From Flavobacterium stagni (lineage in GTDB: Bacteria; Bacteroidota; Bacteroidia; Flavobacteriales; Flavobacteriaceae), in the NCBI RefSeq assembly GCF_004122105.1, contig NZ_SBKN01000004.1:124001-188000 (forward strand): a stretch of 64,000 nucleotides of DNA. Direction: 5' to 3'. Shown here one piece after another: positions 1-9,512 of this stretch; the stretch's first letter is position 1, and every line of letters begins with the position of its first letter. The translations under genes were made by a program, and so were the position numbers. Under the pieces are notes generated by a model that was not told the DNA's origin, did not search any database, and worked only from the letters and a program-made list of their open reading frames with translations.

Positions 1-1550
1 TTGCTTTGTACACCATTTAAACGGATTTTAATCCAGTTATTTCCGTTTGGTACGGCATAACGAATTGTAGATCCATTTTGGATATCCAAGAAACCATCAT
101 TGTTCAAATCTCCTACAGCACCTACAGCAATTCCTGTGTAAGGTACAGCTGAAAACGTATTGTTACCTTGATTAAACATAATTTTGTTTCCACCGCCTAA
201 AACATCCACTTTACCATCGTTATCAAAATCGTAAGCAATGTTGTCAATGTTTGTTGAAGTATTGGTATCCCAACCAGATCCTGTTGTAATGTTAGTGAAA
301 GCAGTCAACGAACCTGTGGTTTCAAAATTATTTCTAAAGAATTTATGCAATCCAGCACTTGCTGTAATAATTACGTCCATATCGCCATCGTTATCGAAAT
401 CGGCAATACCCGAAGACCATGTTTGAATAGGGGTTACGTTCACACCTGCTGCTGCAGAGATGTTAGTATAGGTTGTACCGCCATCATAACGAATTAACTG
501 ACATGGAGGTCCGGAACATTTTGAAATGAATACATCTGAATCTCCGTCATTATCAAAGTCAGTAAACAATGTGGCATAGTTTCCACCGCCACTACTTAAA
601 TTCATAGCACCAGGCGTAATGTTGGATTGGTAATACGTTAAATTTCCATTTCCATCATTTAAATAATATACATTTTCATTGATGTCATGACAAGAGAAGA
701 TGTCCAAGTTTCCGTCTTTATTCAAATCGGCAAAATTGGTACGTTGACAAAAGATATATTGTCCCGGTGTGTACCCAGTATAGGACGATCCATTATTCGC
801 TGAAGTAAGGATTGACAACCCACTTCCGTTTCCAAGTACGATATCATTATAGCCGTCTTTGTTGTAATCTCCAGCGGCCATACTCCAATTGGGGTAAAAA
901 GAAACATCGGTAAAAGGATAATTTACAACATTGAAAGTACCTGCTGTTGAAGTTTGGTAATGTACTTTCATTGTTCCAGTACTAATTCCTACTACATCAT
1001 CCAAACCATCATTGTTCATGTCAACTACACAAATATTGTAAGTGTTGTTGATCGTTGAAACTGTTTGCGTAGTATAATTTACTGGAGTAACCGGGGGAAC
1101 TACAATTGGGTTTTCAGTTAATTGGAAGGTAAATCCAGCACTGGTCCATTTATTATCCCAAGCGATGTAATACGTAGTTCCTGCTGTCACATTAAAAGTG
1201 GCTACAGTAGAGTAATTAGCCCCACTATCATCATCACCAGCATAACAAGTCAGTGCACCACAAGTTCCTGTGTAAATGTGTACACGCGTGTCCACTCTTG
1301 GTGTGTTTGCAGTGATGTCTGTAGATAAAATTACCGTGTAATTTTGAGTTGGGGTGTAGCTGTACCATTCAGCGGCTCCATTTGTTCCTAAAGCCCCGTT
1401 AGCAGCACATATTGTTGGAGGTAATTCTGTACCGTTTACGGCTGTCACAACTTGTGTTCCAGCTGTAATAGCTACAGCCGTTCCACAGGTGTCTTGTGCC
1501 TGAGTGAAAACTGCGGTTAGCAGGGTTAATAATAAAGTAATTTTTTTCAT
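1..1550 (-). CDS. FG-GAP/VCBS repeat exported protein (C-terminus cut by window edge)
   Basis: The frame is open from an ATG to the left edge of the window, so the C-terminus is missing. It starts with a signal peptide (MKKITLLLTLLTAVFTQAQ) and then a domain of about 120 residues resembling bacterial pre-peptidase C-terminal type beta-sandwiches (EWYSYTP, CYAGDDDSG, YYIAWDN). After that come at least six FG-GAP/VCBS-type repeats with calcium-loop signatures such as DMNNDGLDDVV, DYNKDGYNDIV, DLNKDGNLDIF, DFDNDGDSDVF, DFDNDGDMDVI and DLNNDGFLDI. The last visible residues (NNWIKIRLNGVQS) look like an ASPIC/UnbV module. These repeats usually fold as a beta-propeller on secreted or cell-surface proteins. 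A T9SS C-terminal signal would be expected beyond the edge but cannot be seen. The substrate is unknown. Confidence 0.85.
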   Translation of the reverse strand, partial: MKKITLLLTLLTAVFTQAQDTCGTAVAITAGTQVVTAVNGTELPPTICAANGALGTNGAAEWYSYTPTQNYTVILSTDITANTPRVDTRVHIYTGTCGALTCYAGDDDSGANYSTVATFNVTAGTTYYIAWDNKWTSAGFTFQLTENPIVVPPVTPVNYTTQTVSTINNTYNICVVDMNNDGLDDVVGISTGTMKVHYQTSTAGTFNVVNYPFTDVSFYPNWSMAAGDYNKDGYNDIVLGNGSGLSILTSANNGSSYTGYTPGQYIFCQRTNFADLNKDGNLDIFSCHDINENVYYLNDGNGNLTYYQSNITPGAMNLSSGGGNYATLFTDFDNDGDSDVFISKCSGPPCQLIRYDGGTTYTNISAAAGVNVTPIQTWSSGIADFDNDGDMDVIITASAGLHKFFRNNFETTGSLTAFTNITTGSGWDTNTSTNIDNIAYDFDNDGKVDVLGGGNKIMFNQGNNTFSAVPYTGIAVGAVGDLNNDGFLDIQNGSTIRYAVPNGNNWIKIRLNGVQS

Positions 1551-1581
1551 ATTGGTTAAAGGTCAGGTTATATTAAATTGT

Positions 1582-2697
1582 TTAGTTACAAGGTTGTAAG
1601 GAATTAATCCATTGCTCGATTAATTGAACGCCTTCCGTATGGATGATGGAACGCCCATGCAGTGGCATCATGTAGGATTCATTCTCAGTATTGATACGGT
1701 AATACAACATCGAGCGGTTTACGTTTCCTGGCGCCACAATTTTACTCAAGGCCGGAGGGAAATCCTGCATATCAGCCGTAGGGACACAAACGCCCATATT
1801 GGTTGGGTTGTTGTAAGTTTCCGTAAAGGCAAAACGCATAGGTCTATAATAACAATGACCTAATTCACTATGGCAATGCGCACAATTGATGTCGAAATAG
1901 GAGCGAACTCTTTTCTCAAGCGGTTGCGAAGTATCGTTATAATTGATTGTCGTATTTTCAGCGGTAGGCAACGTCGCACTGTTTTCCAATATCCCCAACT
2001 CTTTCCATTTGGTGATTTGGTTTTTTGATCCCGTAGCATACGTGTAATTGAAGTTGATGTTTTGAGGTTTGATACCGATTGGTGCATTATAATACAAACC
2101 TGTATCATTGTTTCTTAATTTATGACACGTAACGCATTGGGCTTCATTAGGAAAACGATAATTGGCAGTTTTTACCGTGTTGTTTTCCATAAAACTGATG
2201 GTCATATTGCTTCCTGTCATATTCAAAAAGGCATCTGTTTGTTCATTATTCCAAATGTATTCCGCGAAAATCCAACCTTCTGCTTTTCGAATCATGATAC
2301 GTGTTTCCATCACCCGGCGCGTATTGTTGGGTTGAACTTCGTCGTAATAAAAGGTTTTTATGATCGCAGCTCCAACAGGAAGCTCTAGAATTTTACCGTC
2401 ACCATTGTACGTCGCTTTAGTCCCTTCGGGTAACCACACAAAACGTTTTTTGTGGGCATAATCGGTAAAAAGTGCACTGGCTGGTTCGTAAGGGATGACA
2501 TTGAGTTCGGGTACCATATCCACCATAGGAGCTTTAAAAAAATGGTAATCCGATAATTTGGCATAAGGTACTTGGGTGAGGTCGACAGTTACCGGACTCA
2601 CTTCTACATATTCCGGGTCGTCATTGGAGGAACACGAGTAAATAAATAGCGAGAAAATAGCTGCAAGCAACCCAAATAAGTAATATTTTTTCATCAT
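1582..2697 (-). CDS. Diheme c-type cytochrome lipoprotein (SO2930-like)
   Basis: This 371-residue protein has a lipoprotein signal peptide ending in SLFIYSC, so it should be anchored in the envelope. Two CxxCH haem-binding motifs are visible, CVTCH near residue 190 and CAHCH near residue 275, spaced as in the SO2930/HNE_0200 family of diheme cytochromes. Other family-like stretches are YEPASALFTDYAHKKRFVWL and ALSKIVAPGNVNRSMLYYRI near the C-terminus. A role in periplasmic electron transfer is inferred from the family; the redox partner is not identifiable here. The gene lies 31 bp upstream of the FG-GAP gene in the same direction, so the two may be co-transcribed. The start is either of two adjacent ATGs (MMKK). 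Confidence 0.85.
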   Translation of the reverse strand: MMKKYYLFGLLAAIFSLFIYSCSSNDDPEYVEVSPVTVDLTQVPYAKLSDYHFFKAPMVDMVPELNVIPYEPASALFTDYAHKKRFVWLPEGTKATYNGDGKILELPVGAAIIKTFYYDEVQPNNTRRVMETRIMIRKAEGWIFAEYIWNNEQTDAFLNMTGSNMTISFMENNTVKTANYRFPNEAQCVTCHKLRNNDTGLYYNAPIGIKPQNINFNYTYATGSKNQITKWKELGILENSATLPTAENTTINYNDTSQPLEKRVRSYFDINCAHCHSELGHCYYRPMRFAFTETYNNPTNMGVCVPTADMQDFPPALSKIVAPGNVNRSMLYYRINTENESYMMPLHGRSIIHTEGVQLIEQWINSLQPCN

Positions 2698-2801
2698 TTT
2701 TGTTTCTAGTCCAAAAATAGAAAAAAAAATCTATTTACCTAATTCCATTGTAGTTATCTGAGAATTTTTCATGTATAAATTAGAATTTGAAAAAAGTAGA
2801 C

Positions 2802-3350
2802 TTAATTCATTTCGACTTTAACATTGTAGTTTTCGAGGTTTTTTAGGGCTTCATCCGACTTGTAATCAAATTCTATTTCATGGCGGTTTCTAGTTTTTCG
2901 GGCTTCAATTTGTTGGATGCAATTGTAAAAGCGGCGCACTTCTTCAAAAGTGTTCAGTAGTAAACCTGGAACTTCCGTGTTTTGACCCGTTTCGTCTTTG
3001 GCCACCATTGTAAAATAACTGGAATTGCAGTGTTTGGATTTTCCCGTTTGAATGTTTTCCGATTCGACACGAATGCCAATAATCATCGAACTGCGCCCTA
3101 CATAATTCACACTTGCTTTCATGATGACCAATTCGCCCACTTCAATCGGATTTAAAAAATCGACCGTATCTACTGAGGCCGTGACACAGTAATTGCCCGA
3201 AAATTTTGACGCACAAGCAAAAGCAATTTGGTCCATTAACGACAAAATATACCCACCGTGAATTTTTCCACTAAAATTGGAATGCGAGGGTAACATCAAT
3301 TGTGAAATCGAAATCCGTGAGGATTTTACCGATTTATATGTTTTCTTCAT
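2802..3350 (-). CDS. Acyl-CoA thioesterase, hotdog fold (YciA/BACH type)
   Basis: The protein shows the hotdog thioesterase signature near residues 25-75: HSNFSGKIHGGYILSLMDQ, then ACASKFSGNYCVTASVDTVDF. The HGG..L..MD block carries the active-site region of YciA/acyl-CoA hydrolases, which hydrolyse acyl-CoA to free acid and CoA in the cytoplasm. At 182 residues it has the usual single-hotdog length plus a C-terminal helical extension (EEVRRFYNCIQQIEARK). Its start lies 17 bp inside the 3' end of rmuC, so translation is probably coupled. Chain-length preference cannot be read from the sequence. Confidence 0.88.
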   Translation of the reverse strand: MKKTYKSVKSSRISISQLMLPSHSNFSGKIHGGYILSLMDQIAFACASKFSGNYCVTASVDTVDFLNPIEVGELVIMKASVNYVGRSSMIIGIRVESENIQTGKSKHCNSSYFTMVAKDETGQNTEVPGLLLNTFEEVRRFYNCIQQIEARKTRNRHEIEFDYKSDEALKNLENYNVKVEMN

Positions 3351-4686
3351 GAGAATGATTTTCTAAGGATTCATTTTTTGTACTACCGGCTCTGGAAAGT
3401 AACACTTCAGGCAGCGCTTTTTTTGCTTTTGCGCCCATTTTTTTCAAACGCTCCACACTGCTCACTAAATTTCCTTTGCCTTCGATTAATTTATTCATGG
3501 CGCCTTGGTACTCGGATTTTGCTTCATCCATTTTTTTACCAATCTTGATTAAATCACCCACAAATCCTTCAAATTTATCATACAATGCACCCGCTTGGCG
3601 CGCAATTTCTAACGCGTTTTCTTGCTGCTTTTGATTGGTCCACATACTATTTATTGTTTTTAAAGTGGCCAAAAGCGTGGTGGGTGTGACAATGACGATA
3701 TTCTTTTCAAACGCTTTGTTGTATAACGTGGTGTCTTCATTCAATGCTACCGCAAAAGCCGCTTCGATAGGAATGAAGAGCAAGACAAAGTCCGGACTCT
3801 CCATTTGGTACAAATCGTAATAATTTTTTGCACCCAATTGTTCGACATGGCGGTTTATAGCAATAATGTGATCCCGTAAATGATTTTTTTTGAATTCGTC
3901 ATTTTCTTCATTGGTGAACCGTTCATAAGCCGTCAAGGTCACTTTTGAATCCACAATCATTTTTTTTCCATCAGGTAAGGCAATCACCACATCGGGTTGC
4001 AAACGTTGCCCATCTTCGGTGGTAAAACTTTGTTGGACAAAATATTCCCTGTCCTTTTCCAAGCCCGATTTTTCCAACACGCGCTCTAACACCAATTCGC
4101 CCCAATTTCCTTGCATTTTACTGTCACCTTTCAAGGCTTTGGTCAAATTCACGGTTTCTTTGGACATTTGTTCGTTCATTTCGCGCAAGCCCACTATTTG
4201 CTGGCGTAAAGCGGCATGGTAGTCGATGCTTTCTTTGTGGGTGTCTTCGACTTTCTTTTCAAACAACTGAATTTTATCTTGCAAAGGTGTCAAGATGTTT
4301 TTCAATTGCTCTTTGTTTTGTTCGGTAAATTTGGTGGTTTTTTCTTCTAATATTTTATTCGCCAACAATTCAAATTCTTTGGTGAATTTTTCTTGCAACT
4401 GTTCGACCTCCTGACGGTATTCTTTATTGCGTTCCAACAAATTATCAAAATCGACTTCTTTTTTGGTAAGTTGCATCGCCACAGCTTCTCGTTCGTTTCG
4501 GAATTGTTCTTTTTCAGCAGTTACATTTTTTACTTGTTGCTGCATTTGATCCAATTGCAGGTTAATTTGGCGAATTTGTTCCTCTTTTTGGGCTAAGGTA
4601 GCTCCTGCTTGGTTGCTCGAAAGTAATTTTCCGATGAAGAAACCCAGCACCAAGAATACGGCTGATAAGATGATGGTAAGTGTCAT
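3334..4686 (-). CDS. rmuC: DNA recombination protein RmuC homologue
   Basis: The N-terminus has one membrane segment (about residues 3-20), followed by a long coiled coil (about 28-190) rich in Gln and Glu. The RmuC nuclease-like domain follows, with GNWGELVLERVLEKSGL, LQPDVVIALPDGKKMIVDSKVTL and the LLFIPIEAAF and NIVIVTPTTLLATLKTI blocks. The D-x(n)-DSK arrangement resembles the PD-(D/E)XK nuclease fold assigned to this family. RmuC in E. coli limits inversions at short inverted repeats; the biochemical function is not settled. Its length of 450 residues is normal. It overlaps the thioesterase gene by 17 bp. Confidence 0.93.
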   Translation of the reverse strand: MTLTIILSAVFLVLGFFIGKLLSSNQAGATLAQKEEQIRQINLQLDQMQQQVKNVTAEKEQFRNEREAVAMQLTKKEVDFDNLLERNKEYRQEVEQLQEKFTKEFELLANKILEEKTTKFTEQNKEQLKNILTPLQDKIQLFEKKVEDTHKESIDYHAALRQQIVGLREMNEQMSKETVNLTKALKGDSKMQGNWGELVLERVLEKSGLEKDREYFVQQSFTTEDGQRLQPDVVIALPDGKKMIVDSKVTLTAYERFTNEENDEFKKNHLRDHIIAINRHVEQLGAKNYYDLYQMESPDFVLLFIPIEAAFAVALNEDTTLYNKAFEKNIVIVTPTTLLATLKTINSMWTNQKQQENALEIARQAGALYDKFEGFVGDLIKIGKKMDEAKSEYQGAMNKLIEGKGNLVSSVERLKKMGAKAKKALPEVLLSRAGSTKNESLENHSHEENI

Positions 4687-4739
4687 TGGTATGAATTTTT
4701 AGCTCATAAAAATACAAAACAAAAGCCGTCTTTCAATAG

Positions 4740-4768
4740 TTGTAGTTAATTTCATAACTGTATTTTTG
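4740..4768 (+). promoter_or_regulatory. Bacteroidota-type promoter of the pseudouridine synthase gene
   Basis: TTG (4740-4742) and TATTTTTG (4761-4768) are separated by 18 bp. This matches the -33 TTG / -7 TAnnTTTG consensus of the Bacteroidota primary sigma factor. The start codon follows 17 bp after the -7 element, giving a very short leader. Confidence 0.6.
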
Positions 4769-4785
4769 AAGCGAAATTTAAAACG

Positions 4786-5349
4786 ATGGAACACAGGCAT
4801 TTTCTTTTGCATAAACCCCACGGTTATTTAAGTCAGTTTATTTATGAGAAAAAACGGCACAAGAAACTATTGGGAGAATTGTATGCTTTCCCTGAAGGAA
4901 CCATGGCTATTGGTCGGCTGGATGAAGACTCGGAAGGCTTACTTTTATTAACCACCGACGGGATGATGAGTGAATTGGTGCGCAGTAAGACCATCGAAAA
5001 AGAATACTATGCTCAAGTAGACGGCCTAATTACGGATGAAGCTATTGCACGATTGGAGGCGGGAGTGGAGATCGGGTTCAAAGGGATACGCTATACCACC
5101 AAACCGTGTCAGGCAAAAAAAATAGTAGCGTTACCCGAATGTATAGGAGATGGTCGGCGTATTCGTGATGAACGGCACGGTCCGACGAGTTGGGTGAGCC
5201 TCACCTTAACAGAAGGGAAGTTTCGTCAAGTGCGTAAAATGACGGCTGCAGTCGGTTTTCCTACGTTACGACTCGTGCGGGTTCGGGTAGGCGAATTTAC
5301 CTTGGGTTTACCAGCGGGTGAGGTCCGCGAAGTATCTTCTTTTTTTTAA
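4786..5349 (+). CDS. 23S rRNA pseudouridine synthase, RluE/RsuA family
   Basis: The catalytic motif GRLDEDSEGLLLLTTDG (about residues 42-58) contains the active-site Asp of the RsuA/RluB/E/F family. FLLHKPHGYLSQF near the N-terminus and GKFRQVRKMTAAVGFPTLRLVRVRVG near the C-terminus are further family blocks. At 187 residues it lacks the N-terminal S4 domain, like E. coli RluE, which modifies U2457 of 23S rRNA. The exact target here is inferred, not shown. It is transcribed alone, divergent from rmuC. Confidence 0.88.
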   Translation: MEHRHFLLHKPHGYLSQFIYEKKRHKKLLGELYAFPEGTMAIGRLDEDSEGLLLLTTDGMMSELVRSKTIEKEYYAQVDGLITDEAIARLEAGVEIGFKGIRYTTKPCQAKKIVALPECIGDGRRIRDERHGPTSWVSLTLTEGKFRQVRKMTAAVGFPTLRLVRVRVGEFTLGLPAGEVREVSSFF

Positions 5350-5446
5350 AAAATCATACCTTTTTTATATAAAAATTTTTAATGGCACGTTTATTGGGTT
5401 TGCTTTTTACGAATTAAGAATTATTTTTACCAAAATTTTAATCATC

Positions 5447-6481
5447 ATGAAAAAAATTACTTCTGTTTTACTGTTATTGATGGCTTCACTTTCTTTCGCT
5501 CAAGGAAGTCCGGTGGGGCATTTGACCATTTTCTCTGAAGATGGTGATAAATTTTATCTCATTTTAAATGGGGAACAACAAAATGACATTCCACAAACGA
5601 ATTTGCGCATCGAAGATTTGAATCAGCCGTATTACAATGCGCGAATCCAATTTGAAGACAAATCGTTGATGGATATCACGACCAACAACATGATGATTGC
5701 CGATGTAGACGGCATCATGTCGGATGTCACTTATAAAATTAAGCGTGACAAAAACAAAAAAGGAAAAATGAAAATGAATTATTTTTCAGCGATTCCTGTT
5801 CGTCCGAATTATATTGCACCTTCTAATGTGTATGTGATGCATTATGGACAACCGCGTCCTGCTCCTGTTCAATCCCAAACGGTAGTTGTACAGCAACAAG
5901 CGCCTCAAACGGTAGTGGTGCAACAAACTCCGCCCGTTCGTGGAGGTTCGGTAACACAAACAACGACAACAACCACGACTTCAGGTGGTGATAATATTAA
6001 TGCCAATATTAATGTGGGTGGAATCAACATGGGATTTTCCATTAACGATAATATGGGTGGTGGAAGTGTTACTCAAACCACAACCACAACTACTTCATCT
6101 TCATCACATGTTAATCATAACGGTGGCGAATTCCAAAATCCACGTCCTGTTGTGGTGACTACTCCTACACCTGTGGGATGTCCGGGAAGAAGCTGTATGC
6201 GTCCAGCGGATTACAATGCGGCTTTGGCTACCTTAAAAAAACAAGCGTTTGAAGATTCTCGTTTGAAAACAGCCAAGCAAATTGTGGCAGTGAACTGTTT
6301 GAACGTAGATCAAGTGATCGAAATTGCAAATTTGTTTTCGTTTGAAGATAACAAATTAGAGTTTGCGAAATATGCGTATGACTTTTGTATTGAGCCACGC
6401 AATTACTTTAAAGTAAACGGAATTTTTAGTTTTAGTTCCAATGCGGACGAACTATCCGAATATGTGCAAAGTCGTCAATAA
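5447..6481 (+). CDS. Exported DUF4476 protein with Thr/Gln-rich linker
   Basis: The start is placed at the ATG that opens a clean signal peptide (MKKITSVLLLLMASLSFAQ). An in-frame upstream start overlaps the previous gene and would bury it. The N-terminal 110 residues form a beta-rich domain. A low-complexity linker follows, containing two copies of GGSVTQTTTTTT and VVVQQ repeats separated by an Asn/Gly-rich stretch. The C-terminal 95 residues (MRPADYNAALATLKKQAFED and following) match the DUF4476 helical domain. The function of DUF4476 is unknown. The protein should be periplasmic or surface-associated. It contains 344 residues. Confidence 0.85.
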   Translation: MKKITSVLLLLMASLSFAQGSPVGHLTIFSEDGDKFYLILNGEQQNDIPQTNLRIEDLNQPYYNARIQFEDKSLMDITTNNMMIADVDGIMSDVTYKIKRDKNKKGKMKMNYFSAIPVRPNYIAPSNVYVMHYGQPRPAPVQSQTVVVQQQAPQTVVVQQTPPVRGGSVTQTTTTTTTSGGDNINANINVGGINMGFSINDNMGGGSVTQTTTTTTSSSSHVNHNGGEFQNPRPVVVTTPTPVGCPGRSCMRPADYNAALATLKKQAFEDSRLKTAKQIVAVNCLNVDQVIEIANLFSFEDNKLEFAKYAYDFCIEPRNYFKVNGIFSFSSNADELSEYVQSRQ

Positions 6482-6506
6482 TTGCATTGACTTTTAATAG
6501 ATAGAA

Positions 6507-6535
6507 TAAAGCTGTTCTTCGGAGCAGCTTTTTTT
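6507..6535. terminator. Intrinsic terminator between DUF4476 gene and btuD-like gene
   Basis: An imperfect hairpin with arms AAAGCTG and CAGCTTT around TTCTTCGGAG is followed by a T run. It lies between two convergent genes and touches the btuD-like stop codon, so it probably serves the plus-strand gene mainly. Confidence 0.6.
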
Positions 6536-7313
6536 ATGCAATGATGAAGCGTCCAGTAGTTGGATCAAAATGGATATTTTCGTCTTGAAATAAGGTAGAA
6601 AAAACACCCGAACTGATATGATTGCAAGGTTGATCGAGAATTACCTGTTGGTGGGTCATGACCAGCATTTCATCGGAAAGTTGGATGGCCAAATCAATAT
6701 CGTGAGTCGAAAATAAAATGCATTTATGGGTTTCTGTCGCTAATTTTTTAAGTAAGCGAAACACACTCACTTTATGCACCAAGTCCAAATGTGTGGTGGG
6801 TTCGTCCAACACCATCCACGGCGTATCTTGGGCCAAAGCACGGGCGATCAAAACCCGTTGCAATTGTCCGTCGCTGATTTCAAAGTGTTTTCTATGTTGG
6901 AAATCCGCTACTTCTGTGAGTTCGATGGCGCGGGCAATTTGTATTTTATCGGCCTCGGTGAGTTGCCCCAACCAATTCGTGTAGGGTTGGCGTCCCAAGG
7001 CAATTAATTCATACACCGTTAAATTACTCATCGGAATTTTTTCCGTGAGGACGAGTGCCAATTGTTGGGCCCGTTCTTCCGGAAGCAGTTTGTCAATGGG
7101 TTGGTTGTTAATGAAAATTTCTCCCGAAAGCGGTTTTTGTAAGCCGCAAAGGGTCCGCAATAATGTCGATTTCCCAATACCGTTGGGTCCGACTAAACTA
7201 ATCAACTTTCCGGTTTGTAACGTTAAATGGAGTCCTGATGCCAAGACGTGATCTCCGTTTTTTGTAGGGTAGCCTACGGTTAAATTGGATGTGGTTACAA
7301 GTGCTTTTTCCAT
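6534..7313 (-). CDS. btuD: ABC transporter ATP-binding protein, cobalamin/Fe-siderophore type
   Basis: The protein has Walker A GPNGIGKST (about residues 42-50), an ABC signature of the form ISDGQLQRVLIARALAQD, and Walker B WMVLDEPTTHLD, followed by the switch His in STHD. It couples ATP hydrolysis to import through the partner permease. Its start overlaps the permease stop by one base (TAATG), which suggests translational coupling. The btuD assignment rests on the neighbouring B12 riboswitch and BtuB-like receptor, because the ATPase alone cannot be told apart from FecE/HmuV types. The signature has SDGQ instead of the common SGGQ. Confidence 0.85.
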   Translation of the reverse strand: MEKALVTTSNLTVGYPTKNGDHVLASGLHLTLQTGKLISLVGPNGIGKSTLLRTLCGLQKPLSGEIFINNQPIDKLLPEERAQQLALVLTEKIPMSNLTVYELIALGRQPYTNWLGQLTEADKIQIARAIELTEVADFQHRKHFEISDGQLQRVLIARALAQDTPWMVLDEPTTHLDLVHKVSVFRLLKKLATETHKCILFSTHDIDLAIQLSDEMLVMTHQQVILDQPCNHISSGVFSTLFQDENIHFDPTTGRFIIA

Positions 7314-8341
7314 TACAACAAACTTTTTTTACGAACCATTAACCAAATAACCACCGGAGCACCTACTAGCGAAGTGATAGCATTGATGGGCAAGGTAAAA
7401 TTAAATCCGGGTAACTGGGACACGGTATCGCAGCACAACATCAATCCCGCTCCAAGCAATAAGGTGGCGCCAAATAAGGTACGGTGATTGTGGGTTTGGA
7501 ATAGTAATTTCGCTAAATGCGGTACGGCTAACCCCAAAAATGCAATCGGACCTGCGAAGGCTGTGATGCTCCCCGAGAGTAGACATGTTGCTGTAATGAT
7601 TAATAAACGTGAGCGCCGAATGGGAATTCCCATGCTAGCCGCATAATTTTCACCCAATAACAAACCGTCGAGTGCTTTGATTGAAAAAAGACTGATTAAT
7701 AATCCAATGAATAAGCACGTCGCCAGAATGGCAATGCTGCCATAAGAAAGATTCCCGATATTGCCCATGCTCCAAAAGGTGAAGCGTTGCAATTGTTCTG
7801 CCGAACTGAAATAACTCAAGATGGAAACAATCGCCGACGTAAAACTCCCAAACATAAGTCCGACAATCAATAAACCTGCTGTATCTCTCAATTTACGCGC
7901 AACGATGAGCACCAAAAGTAACACGGCAAAACTACCCAAACACGAGGCAATCACAATTCCATAGGGTGATATAAGTAGCGAACCTATAGCAGCAGGAAGT
8001 AAAGTCGCTCCCATAATGACAAAAGCCACACCAAGACTGGAACCCGAACTGAGTCCGAGCACATACGGTCCCGCCAGTGGATTGCGAAATAAGGTTTGCA
8101 TGAGTAGGCCACAAGTGGAAAGTCCCATGCCTACTATAATCGCCGTCAAGGCTTTGGGAAGTCGAAAGTGGATGATGATGTATTCCCAAGTGGACTTTTC
8201 GGCAGTGGTGCCGAACAAACTTTTCAAAACTTCTTTGAGGGGAATAGCGACTTGACCCAAGGCAAGGTTGGTAAGGAGCGCAAGGAGAAAAAAGACTCCG
8301 AGGCCGATAAACAAGTTGCGATGGCGTTGCGTTGTGGTCAC
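7313..8341 (-). CDS. btuC: FecCD/BtuC-family ABC transporter permease
   Basis: This 342-residue hydrophobic protein has about ten membrane segments and the FecCD family blocks RLPKALTAIIVGMGLSTCGL, NPLAGPYVLGLSSGSSLG and AGPIAFLGLAVPHLAK. Permeases of this family import cobalamin, haem or ferric siderophores from periplasm to cytoplasm. It sits between the ATPase and the binding-protein gene with one-base stop/start overlaps on both sides, a tight three-gene operon. Cobalamin as substrate is inferred from the adjacent riboswitch-controlled receptor. Confidence 0.88.
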   Translation of the reverse strand: MTTTQRHRNLFIGLGVFFLLALLTNLALGQVAIPLKEVLKSLFGTTAEKSTWEYIIIHFRLPKALTAIIVGMGLSTCGLLMQTLFRNPLAGPYVLGLSSGSSLGVAFVIMGATLLPAAIGSLLISPYGIVIASCLGSFAVLLLVLIVARKLRDTAGLLIVGLMFGSFTSAIVSILSYFSSAEQLQRFTFWSMGNIGNLSYGSIAILATCLFIGLLISLFSIKALDGLLLGENYAASMGIPIRRSRLLIITATCLLSGSITAFAGPIAFLGLAVPHLAKLLFQTHNHRTLFGATLLLGAGLMLCCDTVSQLPGFNFTLPINAITSLVGAPVVIWLMVRKKSLL

Positions 8342-9477
8342 TATTCGAGTTTTACAAAAAAGTAAAGTTGGTACGAAGGTAATAATTCTGGATGGAGAAT
8401 TTTGACCAAATCTTTTAAAACGAGATCAGGGCGGTTGGGTGCCAATTCATAATATAAGCTTCCTCCGGTTTTTCCTTTTTTGCGGTTGAAGGAATACACT
8501 TGTTTGTTTTGAAATGCTTTGAATTGGTTGTAATGCGGATTGCTAGCTTGCATATCGGTCAACGAATTGAATTGTCCCGAGGTGATCCAGAGTTGGGCAT
8601 CGTGCGCTTTTTCAAAAACGGTTTCAAAGGATAAGGACAAACTACCCGTACCTTTTGTGGCTTTCCACAGATAGTCGCCATGGGCTTCATTGATTAACAA
8701 GCTGCCCCAGCTGTCACCTTTGGGAAGGTACCATTTGCCTTCAAAAATATCGCCAGCCAATACGGTCGTTTTTTGTTTCACTTGGGCGGCGATGACTTTG
8801 GTGCGCTGGTAATCCTGTTCAATTTTGGTAAAAATTTCTTCGGCTTTGGCTTGTTCGTTGTATAGGGCACCAAAAAATTTAATCCATTCGGCGCGGCCTA
8901 GCGGCGTTTGTTCGTTCCAATCGCCGTTGAGGATAACTTTTAAGCCGCTTTTTTGTAGGTTGTCTAATGTCGGGTTATTGTTGTCGATTCCGTAACCTAC
9001 AATGACATCAGGTTGGAGTTCGAGCAACACCTCCATGTTTAGGGTTTGATTGGAGCCCAATTCTTTGATTTTACCTTGATCAATGCGTTTTCGAACCTTA
9101 TCTGAAGAGATGTAATCTAAGTTGGGGAAACCCACAAGGGTGTTGACTTTACCCAACATTTCTATCGAAGGAATGTGCGTGGTTGAAGTCGCCACCATTT
9201 TTTTGATCGGTACAGTGATAGCAGTATAGTTTTGAAGCGTATCGGGTAGGGTAACGCCTTTTTTATGCAAAACGTAGGAATAGGTTTTTTGGGCTTCCGG
9301 CCAAGGGTTGCGAACAGTTACTAACGTGAAATTTTCGAAGTTTTCAATGGAGAATCCGGTGGCATATTTAACCGTATTCGAGGGTTTTAGAGGCGCAGTG
9401 GCGGTGGTGTCCGACTTGCATTGCACCGTCAAAATGGCCAAAAGGAAAACGAAAAGGAGTCCGGTTTTGCGAAACAT
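8341..9477 (-). CDS. btuF: Periplasmic (lipoprotein) binding protein, BtuF/FecB-like
   Basis: The signal peptide ends at a lipobox (LAILTVQC, Cys20), so the protein is probably tethered to the inner membrane. The type III periplasmic binding fold shows as KKMVATSTTHIPSIEMLGKV, LVGFPNLDYIS, ELQPDVIVGYGID and the C-terminal ELAPNRPDLVLKDLVKILHP. It would deliver the ligand to the permease encoded next. It is the first gene of the operon. It is divergent from the cobalamin riboswitch with about 100 bp between its start and the riboswitch promoter, and no second riboswitch fits on its own side. Confidence 0.83.
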   Translation of the reverse strand: MFRKTGLLFVFLLAILTVQCKSDTTATAPLKPSNTVKYATGFSIENFENFTLVTVRNPWPEAQKTYSYVLHKKGVTLPDTLQNYTAITVPIKKMVATSTTHIPSIEMLGKVNTLVGFPNLDYISSDKVRKRIDQGKIKELGSNQTLNMEVLLELQPDVIVGYGIDNNNPTLDNLQKSGLKVILNGDWNEQTPLGRAEWIKFFGALYNEQAKAEEIFTKIEQDYQRTKVIAAQVKQKTTVLAGDIFEGKWYLPKGDSWGSLLINEAHGDYLWKATKGTGSLSLSFETVFEKAHDAQLWITSGQFNSLTDMQASNPHYNQFKAFQNKQVYSFNRKKGKTGGSLYYELAPNRPDLVLKDLVKILHPELLPSYQLYFFVKLE

Positions 9478-9512
9478 GAATTTTTTTTGGCAAAAGTAGG
9501 GATTTCGGTTTG

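Noticed and set aside
5318..5446. Upstream extension of the DUF4476 gene
   Set aside because: It overlaps the pseudouridine synthase gene and would hide an obvious signal peptide; the internal ATG is better.
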